64,000 nucleotides of DNA from Lactiplantibacillus plantarum (GCF_014131735.1 NZ_CP039121.1:2108001-2172000), one strand, 5' to 3'; counted from the first letter of the stretch, positions 7,204 through 19,094 are shown. Notes: generated from the sequence alone by a model not told the origin. Program-made: numbers and translations.

Positions 7204-9240
7204 TTAATCACGTGCTTCATGACTATCCTGAATTCGTTTGAACATCCGTTCCATGTCTGAATTCGTGAAGTGTACCGTCACCGGACGGCCATGTGGGCAA
7301 TTGAACGGATTCTCGCAGGTCGGTAACTTGGCTAATAACGCGCGGGCCTGCTGATCATCCAAATGGTGATTGGCCTTGATTGCCCGTTTACAGGACATCA
7401 TGATAGCTGACTTTTCCCGAAATTGGGCGACCGTCAACTTATCATCCTGTAAGAGCCAATCAATCATTTCACGAATCGTATCTTCTTCTTGCCCAGCTTT
7501 GAACCAGGTCGGATGGGCATGAACAATGAAGCTGTTGCCGCCGAATGATTCCAGATGAATCCCTAATTCTGCTAGTAACGGCAATTTTTCCTTGATCTTT
7601 AAAACATCGCTCGTCGGGTAATCTAAAATAATCGGAACCAATAAATTTTGTTGATCCGCACTAACCTCACCTATCGCTTGGCGATAATATTCATAGTTGA
7701 TTCGCTCCTGGGCCGCATGCTGATCCAAAATGTACATACCATCATCCGCCTCAGCTAACAGATAAGTCCCGTGCATCTGACCAAGATAGCGTAACTGTGG
7801 AAAACGTTCCGTATCCGGCGCTTCACTAGTCGGCGCGCTTGCAGCCGTGCTGGTTTCTAACGGTTCAGCAGTTTCACCAAAGGGTAAAGCGCCTGATTCT
7901 GACTGGTAACGCTGGTCAAATGCTTGAACTGGAGTAGCTGTCAGTTCGTCGCGATGGCTAATCATAATCGGCGGGTTGGCAGAACTTGCCGCTGATTCTG
8001 ACGGAACAACCGCACTAACTGCTGCACGGTTTACCGCTGATGGCTGTGCTGAAGTAGTACTTACCATGGTCGTTGCCGAGCTGGGCTGCATGGTTGCCGC
8101 TGCCAGCGAGGCTGCAAACTGCTCAGTCGATGCCGGCGTTGTCTTATCCGCTACTTGATACTGTGACGAAACGGCGTTCAAATCCATCGCCAGCTGGTCT
8201 GTATTTAGATGTTCACGCCGATGGCTGCCAAGATTGGTCAATGCTGACGGAATCAAGTTCACATCCACTAACCGGTCCGTAATCGTGGTGCTGACCAGTT
8301 TGGCTAATTCTGGTTCCTTACTCAAACGGACTTCTTGTTTCGTGGGATGAACATTGACGTCCACCAATAAAGGATCCATTGTTAAAGCGATCACCGCGAT
8401 TGGATAACGGCCGACCATCAACTTAGAACCGTAACCTTTGATGACGGCTTTGGTCAATTGCTGGTTCTTGATAGCACGACCATTAATCAGAACAGTAATA
8501 TACTGGCGACTGGCCCGCGTCAGCTCAGGTAAAGCCACAAAGCCACTCAATTTAAAATCAGTGGTCGATCCTTGAATGGCAACCATCTTGCGCGCATTTT
8601 GGACACCGTAAATACCAGCAATGACTTGTTGTAAGTCACCGCGACCAGCCGTTTTTAATAGCTCTTTCGCATTATGAACTAACCGAAATGCCACCGCTGG
8701 ATAGCTAAGTGCGATGCGGTTAACCACGTCTAAAATATTCGCTAATTCCGTTTGGGGGGACTTCAAATATTTTAGTCGCGCAGGTGTATTAAAAAACAAA
8801 TCAGTGACGGTAATGTCCGTCCCTTGCCGCAACGGAGCGGGCGATTGTTGTAATAGTTTACCGCCGCGATAATGAATACTCGTCCCAGTGGCGCCGGTAC
8901 TCGTATTCATCACCACGTCCGCTACTGACGCAATACTTGGCAACGCCTCACCGCGAAAACCTAAAGAATGGACGCGAAACAAATCTTCACGTGATGTGAT
9001 CTTACTCGTCGCATGCCGTTTAAAAGCGGTCAGGACTTCAGCGTCATCAATACCGTCACCGTCATCGATAACCCGAATTGACTGAACACCCGACTCTTGC
9101 ACCAAAATATCAACCTGCGTCGCGTGCGCATCAACAGCATTTTCAACCAGTTCTTTAACGACCGAGGCGGGCCGCTCCACAACTTCGCCGGCAGCAATCT
9201 GGTCGGCCAGCACAGAAGATAACTCATGAATTTTTCCCAT
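7204..9240 (-). CDS. mutL: DNA mismatch repair protein MutL
   Basis: MutL couples mismatch recognition by MutS to strand removal. The GHKL ATPase domain is clear: [11 protein letters not shown] near residues 36-46, DDGDGI near 65 and [12 protein letters not shown] near 93-104. A long low-complexity Ser/Thr/Ala linker spans about residues 350-480, and the C-terminal dimerisation/endonuclease domain has [24 protein letters not shown] and [11 protein letters not shown], typical of metal-dependent MutL endonucleases. I start at the ATG of MGKIHELS (9238-9240), nine bases after AAAGGA; the earlier in-frame ATG is too close to that site. mutS lies 167 bases upstream in the same direction. Confidence 0.97.
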   Translation of the reverse strand: MGKIHELSSVLADQIAAGEVVERPASVVKELVENAVDAHATQVDILVQESGVQSIRVIDDGDGIDDAEVLTAFKRHATSKITSREDLFRVHSLGFRGEALPSIASVADVVMNTSTGATGTSIHYRGGKLLQQSPAPLRQGTDITVTDLFFNTPARLKYLKSPQTELANILDVVNRIALSYPAVAFRLVHNAKELLKTAGRGDLQQVIAGIYGVQNARKMVAIQGSTTDFKLSGFVALPELTRASRQYITVLINGRAIKNQQLTKAVIKGYGSKLMVGRYPIAVIALTMDPLLVDVNVHPTKQEVRLSKEPELAKLVSTTITDRLVDVNLIPSALTNLGSHRREHLNTDQLAMDLNAVSSQYQVADKTTPASTEQFAASLAAATMQPSSATTMVSTTSAQPSAVNRAAVSAVVPSESAASSANPPIMISHRDELTATPVQAFDQRYQSESGALPFGETAEPLETSTAASAPTSEAPDTERFPQLRYLGQMHGTYLLAEADDGMYILDQHAAQERINYEYYRQAIGEVSADQQNLLVPIILDYPTSDVLKIKEKLPLLAELGIHLESFGGNSFIVHAHPTWFKAGQEEDTIREMIDWLLQDDKLTVAQFREKSAIMMSCKRAIKANHHLDDQQARALLAKLPTCENPFNCPHGRPVTVHFTNSDMERMFKRIQDSHEARD

Positions 9241-9407
9241 TTCCATCGGTCCTTTCACATAAAATAATTAAGCTCGTGTCCTGCACGAACATTTTCGATT
9301 ACCACAACTAGCAATAACTGACTAGTGTCGACCTACCTGTCCGTCAGACGCACCAATAGCTCATCATAACAGCTTATTGCGCTCATTTATGATGAGTTAA
9401 AATGCGC

Positions 9408-12098
9408 CTACTTACCTAATTTTTGTTGCCATTTATACAGCTGGTTCATTACATCCATCGGAGTCATCGCCATCAAGTTCAACGTCTTCAGCTGTTGTAA
9501 AACCTTTTCACCCTTCGCATCCGTCACCGCCGGCTCAGCAAATAACGACAGCTGTTCATCACCGGCTTCAGCGACCGGAGCTTCGGCAACCGGGGTCTCC
9601 GATTCTACTGGCTGTGACTCATCGGCGGCCTCAACCGGCATTGAAGCCGCTGTGTTAGGTGCCACGCTATTAGCAGCATCACTAGCAGCAATCGAAGCCG
9701 CTGTCGTCGATACCGTACTCGTTTGATTTTCCAAACTCGTTAAAATCTTATTGGCCCGTTCCAATAAACTCGTTGGCATCCCAGCCAACTTGGCAACGTG
9801 CACCCCGTAGGACTTATCGGCGGCCCCGGGCTCAACTTTATGCAAGAAGACGAGCTCGCCATCCTGTTCAGTCGCACCCACATGCACGTTTCGTAACCCG
9901 GATAATTCTTGATCTAACGCGGTCAACTCATGATAATGCGTCGAGAACAGTGTCTTGGCATGAATATGGTTATGCACAAACTCAATAATTGCTTGGGCAA
10001 GCGCCATGCCATCGTAAGTCGCCGTCCCCCGGCCAATCTCGTCAAACAACACTAGACTATTGGCTGTCGCATGTTGCAAGGCATTATTGGCTTCCTGCAT
10101 CTCCACCATAAACGTACTTTGACCGGAAATTAAGTCATCCGTGGCACCGATACGTGTAAAAATTTGGTCAAAAATTGGAAGTTGCGCTGATTTAGCCGGT
10201 ACAAAACAACCAATTTGCGCCATGATGACCGTCAATGCTAATTGACGCATGTACGTACTTTTACCGGACATGTTAGGACCAGTAATCAAAAGGACCGTCT
10301 CATCAGGTGACATTGTCACGTTATTTGGGACGTAACTCTGGTTACCCATCACTTTTTCAACGACCGGATGACGACCATCAACGATCTTCAAATCATGTGA
10401 TTTAGTTAATTTCGGTCGAACAAAGTGGTAATCTTCACTAACGACGGCGAAACTTTGCAAGACATCAATTGCTGCGACCGCCTTCGCCAATGTTTGTAGC
10501 CGCTGAATTGCCTTTTTAACCGTTTCACGAACCTTTGTGAAGAGTTGATACTCAAGATCCGTAGAATGGCTCTCAGCTTCTAAAATCAGGCTTTCATGCG
10601 ATTTCAGTTCAGGAGTACTAAAGCGTTCAGCATTCGTTAACGTTTGCTTACGTTCATAGCGGTCCTTCGGTAATTGGGCCAAGTTGGCCTTCGTGACTTC
10701 AATATAATAGCCGAAAACCCGGTTAAACCCTATCTTAAGATTCTTGATACCGGTTGTCGCCCGTTCCTGGGCTTCCAACTCAGCAATCCATTTTTTCCCA
10801 TTATTCATAGCATCCCGATATTGATCGAGTTGCTCGTTATAACCATCCTTGATCACACCACCGTCCGTTACTGACAAAGGCGCGTCTTCAACGATTGCCG
10901 CGTCAATCAAATCCGCAACGTCTTCGACTGGATCCAGCTGATTAACTTCATCATTAAATACCTGCGTATCTAATTCCGATAAGATATACCGAATCTTTGG
11001 AATCTGACGCAAGGATGTCTTGAGTTGCACTAAGTCACGCCCATTCACGCTACCAAAAGCCACCCGGCCAGCTAAACGCTCCAAGTCATAAACTTTAGTC
11101 AACTCTTCTTGTAAGTTACTACGTTCAAAATAATGATCTAATAACGTCGCAACCTTATTTTGACGCGTTTCAATATCGGCCTTCACAATCAATGGCCGGT
11201 CGATCCACTGCTTTAATAGTCGTCCGCCCATCGCCGTCTTAGTTTCATCTAATAGCCACAGGAGAGTTCCTTGCTTTTTACCAGTTCGGATGGACTTCAT
11301 TAATTCCAGATTATACTTGGAATTATGATCGAGTTTCAGGAAGTATGACGGCTCATAAGCGATCGCCTTTTGTAAGTGCGCGAGGCTCCGCTTTTGAGTC
11401 ACCGTAATATACATCAATAACCGTTCCACGACCTGTTGTTCCAAATCGACCGTCAAGTCCTGAGTCAAGTAGCTCAATTCAGCCTGGGGGGTGACGTTAT
11501 TCTGTTCTGAAATTAGAATTCCTAGCGTCTTAATTTGATCGCGCAAATCGCTAGCAACAGAGTCGTCGACCACAATTTCTTTAGTTTGCAAGCTGGTCAA
11601 CTCGTTAATTAGGGTATCGTTAGTCGTTAAGACACTCGTTTTTAGTTCCCCAGTCGACAAGTCGGCGTACGCAAAACCATATTGTTGATCACGCTGAATC
11701 AGCGCAGTCAAGTAATTGTTCGTCTTAGCTTGTTCCGCGCCCCGTTCCAACGTCGTACCAGGTGTCACGAGCTGAATCACTTCGCGTTTGACCATGCCCT
11801 TGGCTAATTTGGGATCTTCCATCTGTTCACAAATAGCGACTTTGTAACCTTTATCTACTAAAATATCAATATAATTTTGCACGGCTCGATGGGGAACCCC
11901 ACACATCGGTATAGGGTTTTCCGCCGAATGATTCCGCGTCGTTAAGGTCAACTCTAATAACTGAGCACCTTTAATCGCGTCATCAAAAAACATTTCATAA
12001 AAATCACCAAGTCGGTAAAATAAAAACGCATCGGGATATTGATTTTTAACTGCAAAATATTGACGCATCATCGGTGTATCTTTTGTTTTCTGTGGCAC
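9408..12098 (-). CDS. mutS: DNA mismatch recognition ATPase MutS
   Basis: MutS recognises mispairs and small loops. The 896 residues include the N-terminal mismatch-binding domain with the GDFYEMF motif (Phe-x-Glu wedge) near residue 33, the connector, lever and clamp domains, and the ABC-type ATPase with Walker [10 protein letters not shown] near residue 610, signature STFMVEM and Walker [12 protein letters not shown] long Ala/Ser/Val-rich low-complexity insert near 800-860 precedes the C-terminal helix, longer than in many relatives. The start is GTG after TAGGA. It is followed downstream by mutL and preceded by the ymdB-rny group. Confidence 0.97.
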   Translation of the reverse strand: MPQKTKDTPMMRQYFAVKNQYPDAFLFYRLGDFYEMFFDDAIKGAQLLELTLTTRNHSAENPIPMCGVPHRAVQNYIDILVDKGYKVAICEQMEDPKLAKGMVKREVIQLVTPGTTLERGAEQAKTNNYLTALIQRDQQYGFAYADLSTGELKTSVLTTNDTLINELTSLQTKEIVVDDSVASDLRDQIKTLGILISEQNNVTPQAELSYLTQDLTVDLEQQVVERLLMYITVTQKRSLAHLQKAIAYEPSYFLKLDHNSKYNLELMKSIRTGKKQGTLLWLLDETKTAMGGRLLKQWIDRPLIVKADIETRQNKVATLLDHYFERSNLQEELTKVYDLERLAGRVAFGSVNGRDLVQLKTSLRQIPKIRYILSELDTQVFNDEVNQLDPVEDVADLIDAAIVEDAPLSVTDGGVIKDGYNEQLDQYRDAMNNGKKWIAELEAQERATTGIKNLKIGFNRVFGYYIEVTKANLAQLPKDRYERKQTLTNAERFSTPELKSHESLILEAESHSTDLEYQLFTKVRETVKKAIQRLQTLAKAVAAIDVLQSFAVVSEDYHFVRPKLTKSHDLKIVDGRHPVVEKVMGNQSYVPNNVTMSPDETVLLITGPNMSGKSTYMRQLALTVIMAQIGCFVPAKSAQLPIFDQIFTRIGATDDLISGQSTFMVEMQEANNALQHATANSLVLFDEIGRGTATYDGMALAQAIIEFVHNHIHAKTLFSTHYHELTALDQELSGLRNVHVGATEQDGELVFLHKVEPGAADKSYGVHVAKLAGMPTSLLERANKILTSLENQTSTVSTTAASIAASDAANSVAPNTAASMPVEAADESQPVESETPVAEAPVAEAGDEQLSLFAEPAVTDAKGEKVLQQLKTLNLMAMTPMDVMNQLYKWQQKLGK

Positions 12099-12125
12099 GC
12101 TTAATCCTACTTTCTATCGTAAATC

Positions 12126-12932
12126 TTAGTCATCAAAATATGGGTGGTCCGGATTAATCAAAATCCGGGCAATCTTTTTCGCCCGACCACTCTGACCATC
12201 AACGTCGATCACACAACCCGACAACACTGCCGGACTATCCTCTTGCACGTTGAAACGGGTCGGCATTTGTTCCAAGAAACGCTGAATAACATTCTCACGG
12301 GTCATTCCTAAAATACCATTATACGGACCCGTAAAACCAACGTCACTTAAAAAGGCCGTTCCATTGGGCAATACGCGTTCATCACTCGTCTGCACATGGG
12401 TATGGGTGCCGACTACCGCACTCACCTGACCATCCAAATACCACGCCATGGCTTCCTTTTCACTTGTCGTTTCAGCGTGAAAGTCGATGAAGATGTTAGG
12501 TGTCTCTTCCCGCAGTTGCTCGACCAATGGTTGGACAGTCGTAAAAGGATCCGCTAAATTTTGCCCCATAAAGACGTTTCCTTGAAGATTAATCACGGCC
12601 AACTTCACCGTATTGACCTTCACGATCGTATAACCAACCCCCGGAGTCGTCGCTGGCGGAAAGTTCAACGGTCGAATCAACTTCTTAGCACCATTAATAA
12701 AATCAAAGATTTCATTATTATCCCAGGTGTGGTTGCCCATCGTAATGACATCAGCCCCCGCAGTCAAGATGTCCTTATACACTTCCTGATTAATGCCGCG
12801 GCCGCGGGTGGCATTTTCCCCATTAACAATAGTAACTTGTGGCTTGTAGCGCCGTTTTAACTTAGGTAAGTACGTGGTGACCGCCGTTTGGCCGACATTG
12901 CCCATGACATCCCCAACAAATAGAATTCGCAT
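12126..12932 (-). CDS. YmdB-type metallophosphoesterase
   Basis: The 268-residue protein belongs to the YmdB (TIGR00282) calcineurin-like family. The Bacillus member hydrolyses 2',3'-cyclic nucleotides and affects biofilm versus motility decisions. Metal-binding motifs are in order: FVGDVMGNVG at residues 5-14, VNGENATRGRG near 37, TMGNHTWDN near 65, IDFHAETTSEK near 149 and VGTHTHVQT near 174. The 27-base spacing to mutS and the rny gene immediately upstream give the familiar rny-ymdB order, so it probably takes part in RNA turnover with RNase Y. Confidence 0.93.
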   Translation of the reverse strand: MRILFVGDVMGNVGQTAVTTYLPKLKRRYKPQVTIVNGENATRGRGINQEVYKDILTAGADVITMGNHTWDNNEIFDFINGAKKLIRPLNFPPATTPGVGYTIVKVNTVKLAVINLQGNVFMGQNLADPFTTVQPLVEQLREETPNIFIDFHAETTSEKEAMAWYLDGQVSAVVGTHTHVQTSDERVLPNGTAFLSDVGFTGPYNGILGMTRENVIQRFLEQMPTRFNVQEDSPAVLSGCVIDVDGQSGRAKKIARILINPDHPYFDD

Positions 12933-13014
12933 AGATTGCTCCCTTGTTTTAACGTTATACCAATTATTTTAGCATTATTTAGCCTTGAAAACGTGATTGA
13001 ATTCTGCTGGCAAC

Positions 13015-13050
13015 TAAAAAAATGAGCTTAGGTCAAGACCTAAACTCATT
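13015..13050 (-). terminator. Intrinsic terminator after rny
   Basis: On the minus strand AATGAGTTTAGGTC pairs with GACCTAAGCTCATT and is followed by TTTTTTT. It lies between rny and ymdB, so ymdB must be reached by read-through or have its own promoter. Confidence 0.85.
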
Positions 13051-13056
13051 TCCCGG

Positions 13057-14616
13057 TTATTTAGCGTAATCCACTGCTCGAACTTCCCGAATAACCGTAA
13101 CCTTAATATGACCGGGATATTCAAGTTCATTTTCAATCTGCTTTTTGACATCGTGCGCCAAAACCGTTGCCTGTAAATCAGAAATCTCGTTTGGCTTAAC
13201 GATGACTCGAATTTCACGACCAGCTTGAATCGCATAGCTCTTCTTGACGCCATCCTCATTATTAGCGATCGCTTCCAGCTTCTCGAGCCGATGAATATAA
13301 TTCTCCAGCGACTCACTCCGAGCACCTGGCCGGGCGGCTGAAATTGAATCAGACGTCGCAACCAACACCGCGATAATCGACTTAGCTTCCACATCACCAT
13401 GATGGGAGGCAATCGTGTTAATCACGACGGGGCTCTCTTTGTACTTCGTTGTTAATTCCACGCCAATTTCAACGTGGGAACCTTCGACCTCATGATCGAC
13501 GGCCTTACCAATATCGTGTAATAATCCTGCGCGTTTCGCGAGTGTAACATCTTCACCAAGTTCAGCGGCTAAAACGCCCGCTAACTTCGCAACTTCAATT
13601 GAGTGATTCAAAACATTTTGACCATAACTGGTCCGATAATTCAGCCGACCAACAAGCTTGATCAAGTCAGGATGCATCCCGTGCAATCCTAAATCAAAGA
13701 CAGCTTGTTCACCAGTTTCACGGATCTTTTCGTCCATTTCCTTACGCGCTTTTTCAACCATTTCTTCAATTCGAGCTGGATGAATCCGCCCATCTTGAAT
13801 CAGCTTTTCAAGCGCGATCTTTGCGATTTCACGACGAATCGGATCGTAACCACTTAAAACGACGGCTTCCGGCGTGTCATCAATAATTAAATCAATTCCC
13901 GTCAGCGTTTCCAACGTTCGGATGTTACGACCTTCCCGACCAATAATCCGGCCTTTCATGTCGTCATTCGGCAAAGAAACGACCGAAACCGTGGTTTCAG
14001 AAACCATATCGGCAGCACTTTGCTGAATCGCTTGGACAATTAAGTTTTTGGCTTCTTTTTCAGACTGCGCTTTCACTTCGTCCGTATTTTCTTTAATTAA
14101 CACGGCCCGTTCATGCGTTAATTGTTCGCGCGTTTGGGTCAAAATCTGATCGCGAGCTTGTTCTTGCGACAAGGCGGCGACCCGTTCTAACTCAGCTTGA
14201 CGTTGCGTGATTAGTGAAGCTGCACTTTGTTGCTGTTGTTCAACGCGTTTTTGCTCATTGGCAATCTTATCTTCTTTTTTACCTAAAGCATCCTCGCGCT
14301 TTTCAAAAGTATTCTCTTTGTGATCTAAAGTTTCTTCACGTTGAAGCAACCGGTCTTCTTGCTTTTGAACTTCATTCCGACGTTGCTTTAACTCCGTTTC
14401 AACTTCAGCCCGGTAGCGATGACTCTCTTCCTTAGCTTCAAGGACTTTTTCTTTCTTATGAGTCTCCGCTGCCCGTTTGGCCTCAGAAATAATACCTTCG
14501 GCTGTGTTCCTGGCAACGTCCAATTCTTTTTCATGGACGTTCTTGCGTACATAGTAACCAATCCCATAACCGACAACAATTGCGATGACTGCGAGGATTA
14601 TACCGAAAACATTCAT
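13057..14616 (-). CDS. rny: Ribonuclease Y
   Basis: RNase Y is the membrane-anchored endoribonuclease that starts mRNA decay in Firmicutes. The ATG at 14614-14616 ([10 protein letters not shown]) stands seven bases after GGAGGTG; an upstream in-frame ATG lacks such a site. The 519 residues comprise an N-terminal membrane helix (residues 2-20), a long Glu/Lys/Arg/Gln-rich coiled coil to about 200, a KH domain with [12 protein letters not shown] near 222 and an HD domain with [12 protein letters not shown] near 366. It is followed by a terminator and then ymdB. Confidence 0.97.
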   Translation of the reverse strand: MNVFGIILAVIAIVVGYGIGYYVRKNVHEKELDVARNTAEGIISEAKRAAETHKKEKVLEAKEESHRYRAEVETELKQRRNEVQKQEDRLLQREETLDHKENTFEKREDALGKKEDKIANEQKRVEQQQQSAASLITQRQAELERVAALSQEQARDQILTQTREQLTHERAVLIKENTDEVKAQSEKEAKNLIVQAIQQSAADMVSETTVSVVSLPNDDMKGRIIGREGRNIRTLETLTGIDLIIDDTPEAVVLSGYDPIRREIAKIALEKLIQDGRIHPARIEEMVEKARKEMDEKIRETGEQAVFDLGLHGMHPDLIKLVGRLNYRTSYGQNVLNHSIEVAKLAGVLAAELGEDVTLAKRAGLLHDIGKAVDHEVEGSHVEIGVELTTKYKESPVVINTIASHHGDVEAKSIIAVLVATSDSISAARPGARSESLENYIHRLEKLEAIANNEDGVKKSYAIQAGREIRVIVKPNEISDLQATVLAHDVKKQIENELEYPGHIKVTVIREVRAVDYAK

Positions 14617-14800
14617 GTTTCCACCTCCGCACCACCAAAATCCAGTTAACATAAAATCAACTACAAATTTTCAGATGTTATATTTTGATTATTTACACAC
14701 TTGTTATTCTAATGTTAGAAACGAATAGTGTCAACTTAAAGTCTTATGGCAACCGCTCTCTGCAGGCTACTTTTGTCGTGCAAACAAGCTAAGTATGTAC

Positions 14801-14832
14801 AAAAAACGCCCAAAATAAATATTTTGGGCGTT
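14801..14832 (-). terminator. Intrinsic terminator after recA
   Basis: On the minus strand AACGCCCAAAAT and ATTTTGGGCGTT pair around a short loop and are followed by a TTTTTT run, 15 bases after the recA stop. Confidence 0.9.
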
Positions 14833-14846
14833 GCATAACAAACTGT

Positions 14847-15989
14847 CTATTTTTCGGTTGGTTGGTCGCCGAGATCGAGAGCAGTTTCCGCTGGTGTCGC
14901 TTTAGTGGACTTACTTTGACCCTTACTGCCATTCTTAGCAGTTCCCTTATCCTTAGCTTCTTTGGCCTGATCATCAGTTTCAGACGTTTCTTCACCAGTT
15001 GCATCCATACCATATGCATCACGAACCTTTTGGCGAATCTCCGTCATGACATCAGGATGCTCGTCCAAATACTTCTTGGCATTTTCACGGCCTTGACCAA
15101 TGCGATCGTCACCATATGAATACCAAGAACCACTCTTCTTAACAATATCCTTTTCAGCAGCCATATCAACAATTTCACCAGTTTGTGAGATACCTTGACC
15201 ATACATGATATCCACTTCGGCACGCTTAAATGGCGGTGCAACCTTGTTCTTAACGACTTTGATCCGGACACGGTTACCAATAATATTGGTTCCTTCCTTG
15301 ATCTGTTCTGCCCGCCGTACTTCCAAACGAATCGTGGCGTAAAATTTCAAGGCCCGACCACCAGGAGTCGTTTCAGGATTACCAAACATCACACCAACTT
15401 TTTCACGAATTTGATTGATAAATAACGCGATTGTCTTGGTTTTGTTCAATGTCCCTGATAACTTCCGGAGCGCTTGTGACATCAGCCGCGCTTGTAACCC
15501 AACGTGTGCGTCACCCATTTCACCTTCAATTTCGGCACGTGGCACTAAGGCCGCCACCGAGTCAACAACTAAAATATCGACCGCACCACTGGAAACTAAG
15601 GCATCTGCAATTTCAAGCCCTTGTTCACCAGTATCTGGTTGCGAAAGTAACAGGTCATCAATGTTGACCCCTAGGTGTTCCGCATAAACGGGGTCTAGTG
15701 CGTTTTCAGCATCGATATAGGCCGCCGTACCACCCTGCTTTTGAACTTCAGCAACCGCATGTAGTGCCACGGTCGTTTTACCTGAACTTTCAGGACCGTA
15801 GATTTCCACGATCCGACCACGTGGGTAGCCGCCGACACCCAACGCGTCATCTAAGGCCAACGATCCACTTGAAATCGTTGAAATAGTCGTCTGGGCAGCG
15901 TCACCCATCCGCATAATCGCCCCTTTACCGAAATTCTTTTCGATCTTTTTCAGGGCGGTATCTAGTGCTGCTTTCCGTGCATCAGCCAA
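14847..15989 (-). CDS. recA: Recombinase RecA
   Basis: RecA forms filaments on single-stranded DNA, pairs homologous strands and triggers LexA self-cleavage. The 380 residues show Walker [10 protein letters not shown] at 65-73, Walker [12 protein letters not shown] near 139 and the [13 protein letters not shown] and [14 protein letters not shown] motifs of the DNA-binding loops. The C-terminal tail of about 50 residues is acidic/Lys-rich and variable, as usual. The start is TTG behind a strong AAAGGAGG site. It has its own terminator and a LexA box at 16065-16078. cinA lies directly upstream in the same direction. Confidence 0.98.
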   Translation of the reverse strand: MADARKAALDTALKKIEKNFGKGAIMRMGDAAQTTISTISSGSLALDDALGVGGYPRGRIVEIYGPESSGKTTVALHAVAEVQKQGGTAAYIDAENALDPVYAEHLGVNIDDLLLSQPDTGEQGLEIADALVSSGAVDILVVDSVAALVPRAEIEGEMGDAHVGLQARLMSQALRKLSGTLNKTKTIALFINQIREKVGVMFGNPETTPGGRALKFYATIRLEVRRAEQIKEGTNIIGNRVRIKVVKNKVAPPFKRAEVDIMYGQGISQTGEIVDMAAEKDIVKKSGSWYSYGDDRIGQGRENAKKYLDEHPDVMTEIRQKVRDAYGMDATGEETSETDDQAKEAKDKGTAKNGSKGQSKSTKATPAETALDLGDQPTEK

Positions 15990-16064
15990 ATTATTTCCTC
16001 CTTTGGTGCTCGTTTCTAACTCTTAATATCATAGCTGTTCAAAGTTAGAATTGCAAGCAAAAAG

Positions 16065-16078
16065 CGAACAAAAGTTCG
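16065..16078 (-). promoter_or_regulatory. LexA (SOS) box of recA
   Basis: CGAACAAAAGTTCG is an almost perfect match to the Gram-positive LexA consensus CGAACRNRYGTTYG (one mismatch). It lies between the cinA stop and the recA start. RecA is the classical member of this regulon. Confidence 0.85.
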
Positions 16079-16080
16079 TA

Positions 16081-17343
16081 TTATTTTTTTAAGTCCGTAT
16101 CTTCATTCAATGCATGTCTCAATAGGTCTAACCCGGCCATCACACTGCGTTCCCGAATTTGTTGTCGATTACCAGCAAAATGGTACTGCTTGGCCTTCAC
16201 GGGTCGATCACGGTAAGCAAGACCAATCCATACCGTTCCAGCCGGTTGACCTTCCAAGGTTCCTGGACCGGCAACGCCTGTAAAACTGATACCAACATCA
16301 GTATTTAGCTGCTGCTTAGCACCACTCGCCATGGCCTTAGCGGTCGCTTCTGAAACCACGCCCTCAGCGTCAATAATTGCTTGTGGAACGTTCACTAGCT
16401 GATGTTTGGCCTCATTCGCATACGTTACAAAGCCGCCCGGAAAGATTGCGGAGACCCCGGACACACTGCCGATGGTACTCTGAAACAGCCCAGCTGTTAA
16501 GCTTTCAGCGGCTGTAATACTCAGCTTAGCCGCAATCATTTGATTAATAACAGTAGTAACTAACGAGTTATCGTCTCCATAACCGTAAAAGTACGGCCCA
16601 ATGGTAGCCTTGATCTGGTGGTCAACTTTGTCGATCATTCCCCTTGCAGCCGTTTCCGTCATAGCTTGGGCACTCAATCTGAGGGTAACCTCGTTAGTCT
16701 TGGCATAGGGTGCGATCGTAACCGCCTGCTGTTCATCAATCAAGGGGTGCAACCGGGTCGCCAATTCAGACTCACTGATGCCATAAAAACGCATCACTCG
16801 CGAATAGATTTGGGCTTGTTCCCCATATGCAGCTGCCAATTTCGGTTTTGCCTCAGAATCAAACATTACGGCTAACTCACGGGGTGGACCTGGCAATAAC
16901 AAGAAATCAGCACTATTTTCTGACTGATAAAACGCACCAACAGCCATTCCGTTATGATTAGTCAACGGTTGCGCGCCTGCCGGATACAATGCCTGTAATC
17001 GGTTGTTGGCCGTCATTACTTTGTCATTAGTGGCAAACCAGGCCGTAATTTTTTGCATTGCTGCCTGATCTTCAACCAAGGCAACATTCAAATAATGCGC
17101 GAGCGTCTGCTTCGTCAAGTCATCCTTGGTCGGCCCCAAACCACCCGTTAAAATAACTAAGTCATTCCGCTGGGCCGCAATTTCAATGACGGTCGACAAA
17201 CGTTGCCGATTATCACCAACCACCGTTTGATAATAGCTATCAATTCCTAATTCGGCCAATCCACGTGCGATGTACGTACTATTCGTGTTCGTAATCTGAC
17301 CCAGTAAAATCTCGGTACCAACCGCGATTATTTCTGCTTGCAT
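16081..17343 (-). CDS. cinA: CinA: competence/damage-inducible protein, NMN amidase family
   Basis: The 420-residue protein has the two-part CinA layout. An N-terminal MoaB/MogA-like domain carries VGTEILLGQI at residues 7-16 and LTGGLGPTKDD near 63-73. A C-terminal nicotinamide-nucleotide amidase-type domain carries AAESLTAGLFQ near 274 and SFTGVAGPGTLEGQPAGTVW near 351. In other bacteria this family recycles NMN or acts on ADP-ribose, and in streptococci CinA is co-transcribed with recA in competence. The order cinA-recA is kept, but the LexA box and 91-base gap suggest that recA also has its own start. Confidence 0.95.
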   Translation of the reverse strand: MQAEIIAVGTEILLGQITNTNSTYIARGLAELGIDSYYQTVVGDNRQRLSTVIEIAAQRNDLVILTGGLGPTKDDLTKQTLAHYLNVALVEDQAAMQKITAWFATNDKVMTANNRLQALYPAGAQPLTNHNGMAVGAFYQSENSADFLLLPGPPRELAVMFDSEAKPKLAAAYGEQAQIYSRVMRFYGISESELATRLHPLIDEQQAVTIAPYAKTNEVTLRLSAQAMTETAARGMIDKVDHQIKATIGPYFYGYGDDNSLVTTVINQMIAAKLSITAAESLTAGLFQSTIGSVSGVSAIFPGGFVTYANEAKHQLVNVPQAIIDAEGVVSEATAKAMASGAKQQLNTDVGISFTGVAGPGTLEGQPAGTVWIGLAYRDRPVKAKQYHFAGNRQQIRERSVMAGLDLLRHALNEDTDLKK

Positions 17344-17565
17344 GCCATATATGCCTCCCCGTAATCCTATCGATTACACTCAGTGTGGGCGCGATGATTA
17401 GCGTCCTACATTAAGTATATACGAAAATGACGATCGACCCCATTAAAAAGATTAGCATTTTCAAATACCTTCATTTGACATAACCTGCCAACGCGACTCA
17501 TCGTTAAAATTATCGACTGACAGGAGTCATGATTAATTAATAAGGGCAACACGTTAATGGTATAC

Positions 17566-17600
17566 AAAAACGTCTCACCGAATGCAAGACTCGGTGAGAC
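17566..17600 (-). terminator. Intrinsic terminator after pgsA
   Basis: On the minus strand GTCTCACCGAGT pairs with ATTCGGTGAGAC and is followed by GTTTTTG, 15 bases after the pgsA stop. Confidence 0.85.
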
Positions 17601-17614
17601 GCTCATGATTAATT

Positions 17615-18199
17615 TTATTTGAAGCCATCTGCAAACACGTCACGATTCTGAACAAAATAATCAATGCCAGAATAAATAACGAAGAATAAGCAGATATATA
17701 ACATAATTGCCGCAAATGGAATGTGGATTGCCGCAAATAAGACATTGTTCAGCAGCAGGAAGATGATGGCAATCATTTGTGTCGTTGTCTTAATCTTCCC
17801 GGGCATAGCAGCAGCCATCACTTTACCATTATTTTCAACAATCAATAATCGTAACCCCGTTACCGCGAGTTCACGACACATGATAATGGCAACGACCCAA
17901 TCAGGGGCCGCATTTAACCGAACTAAGATGATGAACGCGGTCATTACTAACATCTTATCTGCCAGTGGATCCGCAAACTTCCCAAAATTCGTAACCAAGT
18001 GTTGACCCCGGGCAATCTTGCCGTCCGCTAAGTCAGTTAATGACGCAACCGCAAAAATGACAGTTGCAACCACTTGGGTGACTGGAATTGTTGTTCCAGC
18101 CCACACAACCTGTCCCCAACTAAGGGGTAACACCATAATAAGAATGAAAACTGGAATCAGAATAATCCGAAACACCGTTAATTTATTAGGTAAATTCAA
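17615..18199 (-). CDS. pgsA: CDP-diacylglycerol-glycerol-3-phosphate phosphatidyltransferase
   Basis: PgsA makes phosphatidylglycerophosphate, the committed step to phosphatidylglycerol in the membrane. The 194-residue protein starts at a TTG after GGAGG (MNLPNKLTVFRIILIP). It has several membrane helices and the CDP-alcohol phosphotransferase signature, here LTDLADGKIARGQHLVTNFGKFADPLADK at about residues 55-83, with all the metal-binding Asp residues. It sits 22 bases after the RodZ-like gene in an ymfF-ymfH-ymfM(rodZ)-pgsA cluster, an order common in Firmicutes. Confidence 0.96.
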   Translation of the reverse strand: MNLPNKLTVFRIILIPVFILIMVLPLSWGQVVWAGTTIPVTQVVATVIFAVASLTDLADGKIARGQHLVTNFGKFADPLADKMLVMTAFIILVRLNAAPDWVVAIIMCRELAVTGLRLLIVENNGKVMAAAMPGKIKTTTQMIAIIFLLLNNVLFAAIHIPFAAIMLYICLFFVIYSGIDYFVQNRDVFADGFK

Positions 18200-18221
18200 A
18201 GTACCCGCCTCCTCCGCAACG

Positions 18222-19094
18222 TTATTTGATGGTCAAGGTAATCGTCCGAACTTGTGACGTACTGTTCTTCGGATTAAAATTGAACGCCTTACCATTGATT
18301 GTTACGGTCGTGGCAGTTGCGTTCCCAAACTGGAACTTAACCGTCGTAGCATTACTTGGTAACGTTAATGTATGTGAGCCATCCGCCTTTAGCGTTCCTT
18401 GCCAAGTCTGAGTACCGTTAGTCGTAACGGAAGTCCAAGCAGCCTTAGTAGACTTGATGACCACTTTGTTCTTATCCGCACCATTCGTCAAAGTATAAGC
18501 CGTATCGCTACTGCCGTTAGCCTTGATTGTTTGTTCCTTGGCAGAAGACGCTTTAGAACTAGACTTTGCTGATGAACTAGCTTTCGACGAACTCGATTGC
18601 TTCTTAGAACTCGAAACTTGTACAGAAGAACTGTCCGCACTCGTGCTAGAGCTTGAACCAGCGTGCGTGCGAACCGCCATAAACCAAATAAATAACAAAA
18701 TCAAAACCACAATGGCAGTGACGATGATCGTTGGTAAATAATTACGCACGCGGCTCGCTGGTGAAGCAGGTTGTTCGCGACTAGCAACCCGGGTAGGTTG
18801 AACTTCATCAACATTTTCAACGATGGTTTCAGTATGAACACTCGGTAATTGGTCTCGATATTCTTCTAACAACGCGTTACCATCTAAATCGACAGTTTCC
18901 GCATATTGCTTAACAAACGCCCGAACGTAAAAATCACCGGGAAGTTTATCGAACTGTTCATCTTCGATTGCAATCAAATAGCGTTTCTGAATCTTGGTGA
19001 TTTGTTGCAAATCATCAATTGTGAGGCCTTTCGCTGTCCGGGCAGCCTTTAAGCGCGCCCCAATCGTTGTTGTTTCTTCGTTATTTTCACTCAT
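18222..19094 (-). CDS. RodZ-like protein (YmfM family): HTH, one membrane helix, outer domain
   Basis: RodZ-type proteins tie the MreB elongation machinery to the membrane. The ATG at 19092-19094 (MSENNEETT) is nine bases after GGTGGAG. The 290 residues comprise an Xre-type helix-turn-helix domain (GARLKAARTAKGLTIDDL, residues 12-29), a linker, one membrane helix near 122-140, a Ser/Lys-rich spacer of about 45 residues, and a C-terminal domain like DUF4115. This domain order is diagnostic. It is co-directional with pgsA downstream and the M16 pair upstream. The mreBCD genes themselves are elsewhere in this window (28529-30980). Confidence 0.9.
   Translation of the reverse strand: MSENNEETTTIGARLKAARTAKGLTIDDLQQITKIQKRYLIAIEDEQFDKLPGDFYVRAFVKQYAETVDLDGNALLEEYRDQLPSVHTETIVENVDEVQPTRVASREQPASPASRVRNYLPTIIVTAIVVLILLFIWFMAVRTHAGSSSSTSADSSSVQVSSSKKQSSSSKASSSAKSSSKASSAKEQTIKANGSSDTAYTLTNGADKNKVVIKSTKAAWTSVTTNGTQTWQGTLKADGSHTLTLPSNATTVKFQFGNATATTVTINGKAFNFNPKNSTSQVRTITLTIK

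Noticed and set aside
17406..17606. A 66-codon minus-strand frame after pgsA
   Set aside because: It is laid over the pgsA terminator hairpin and has no recognisable start signal.
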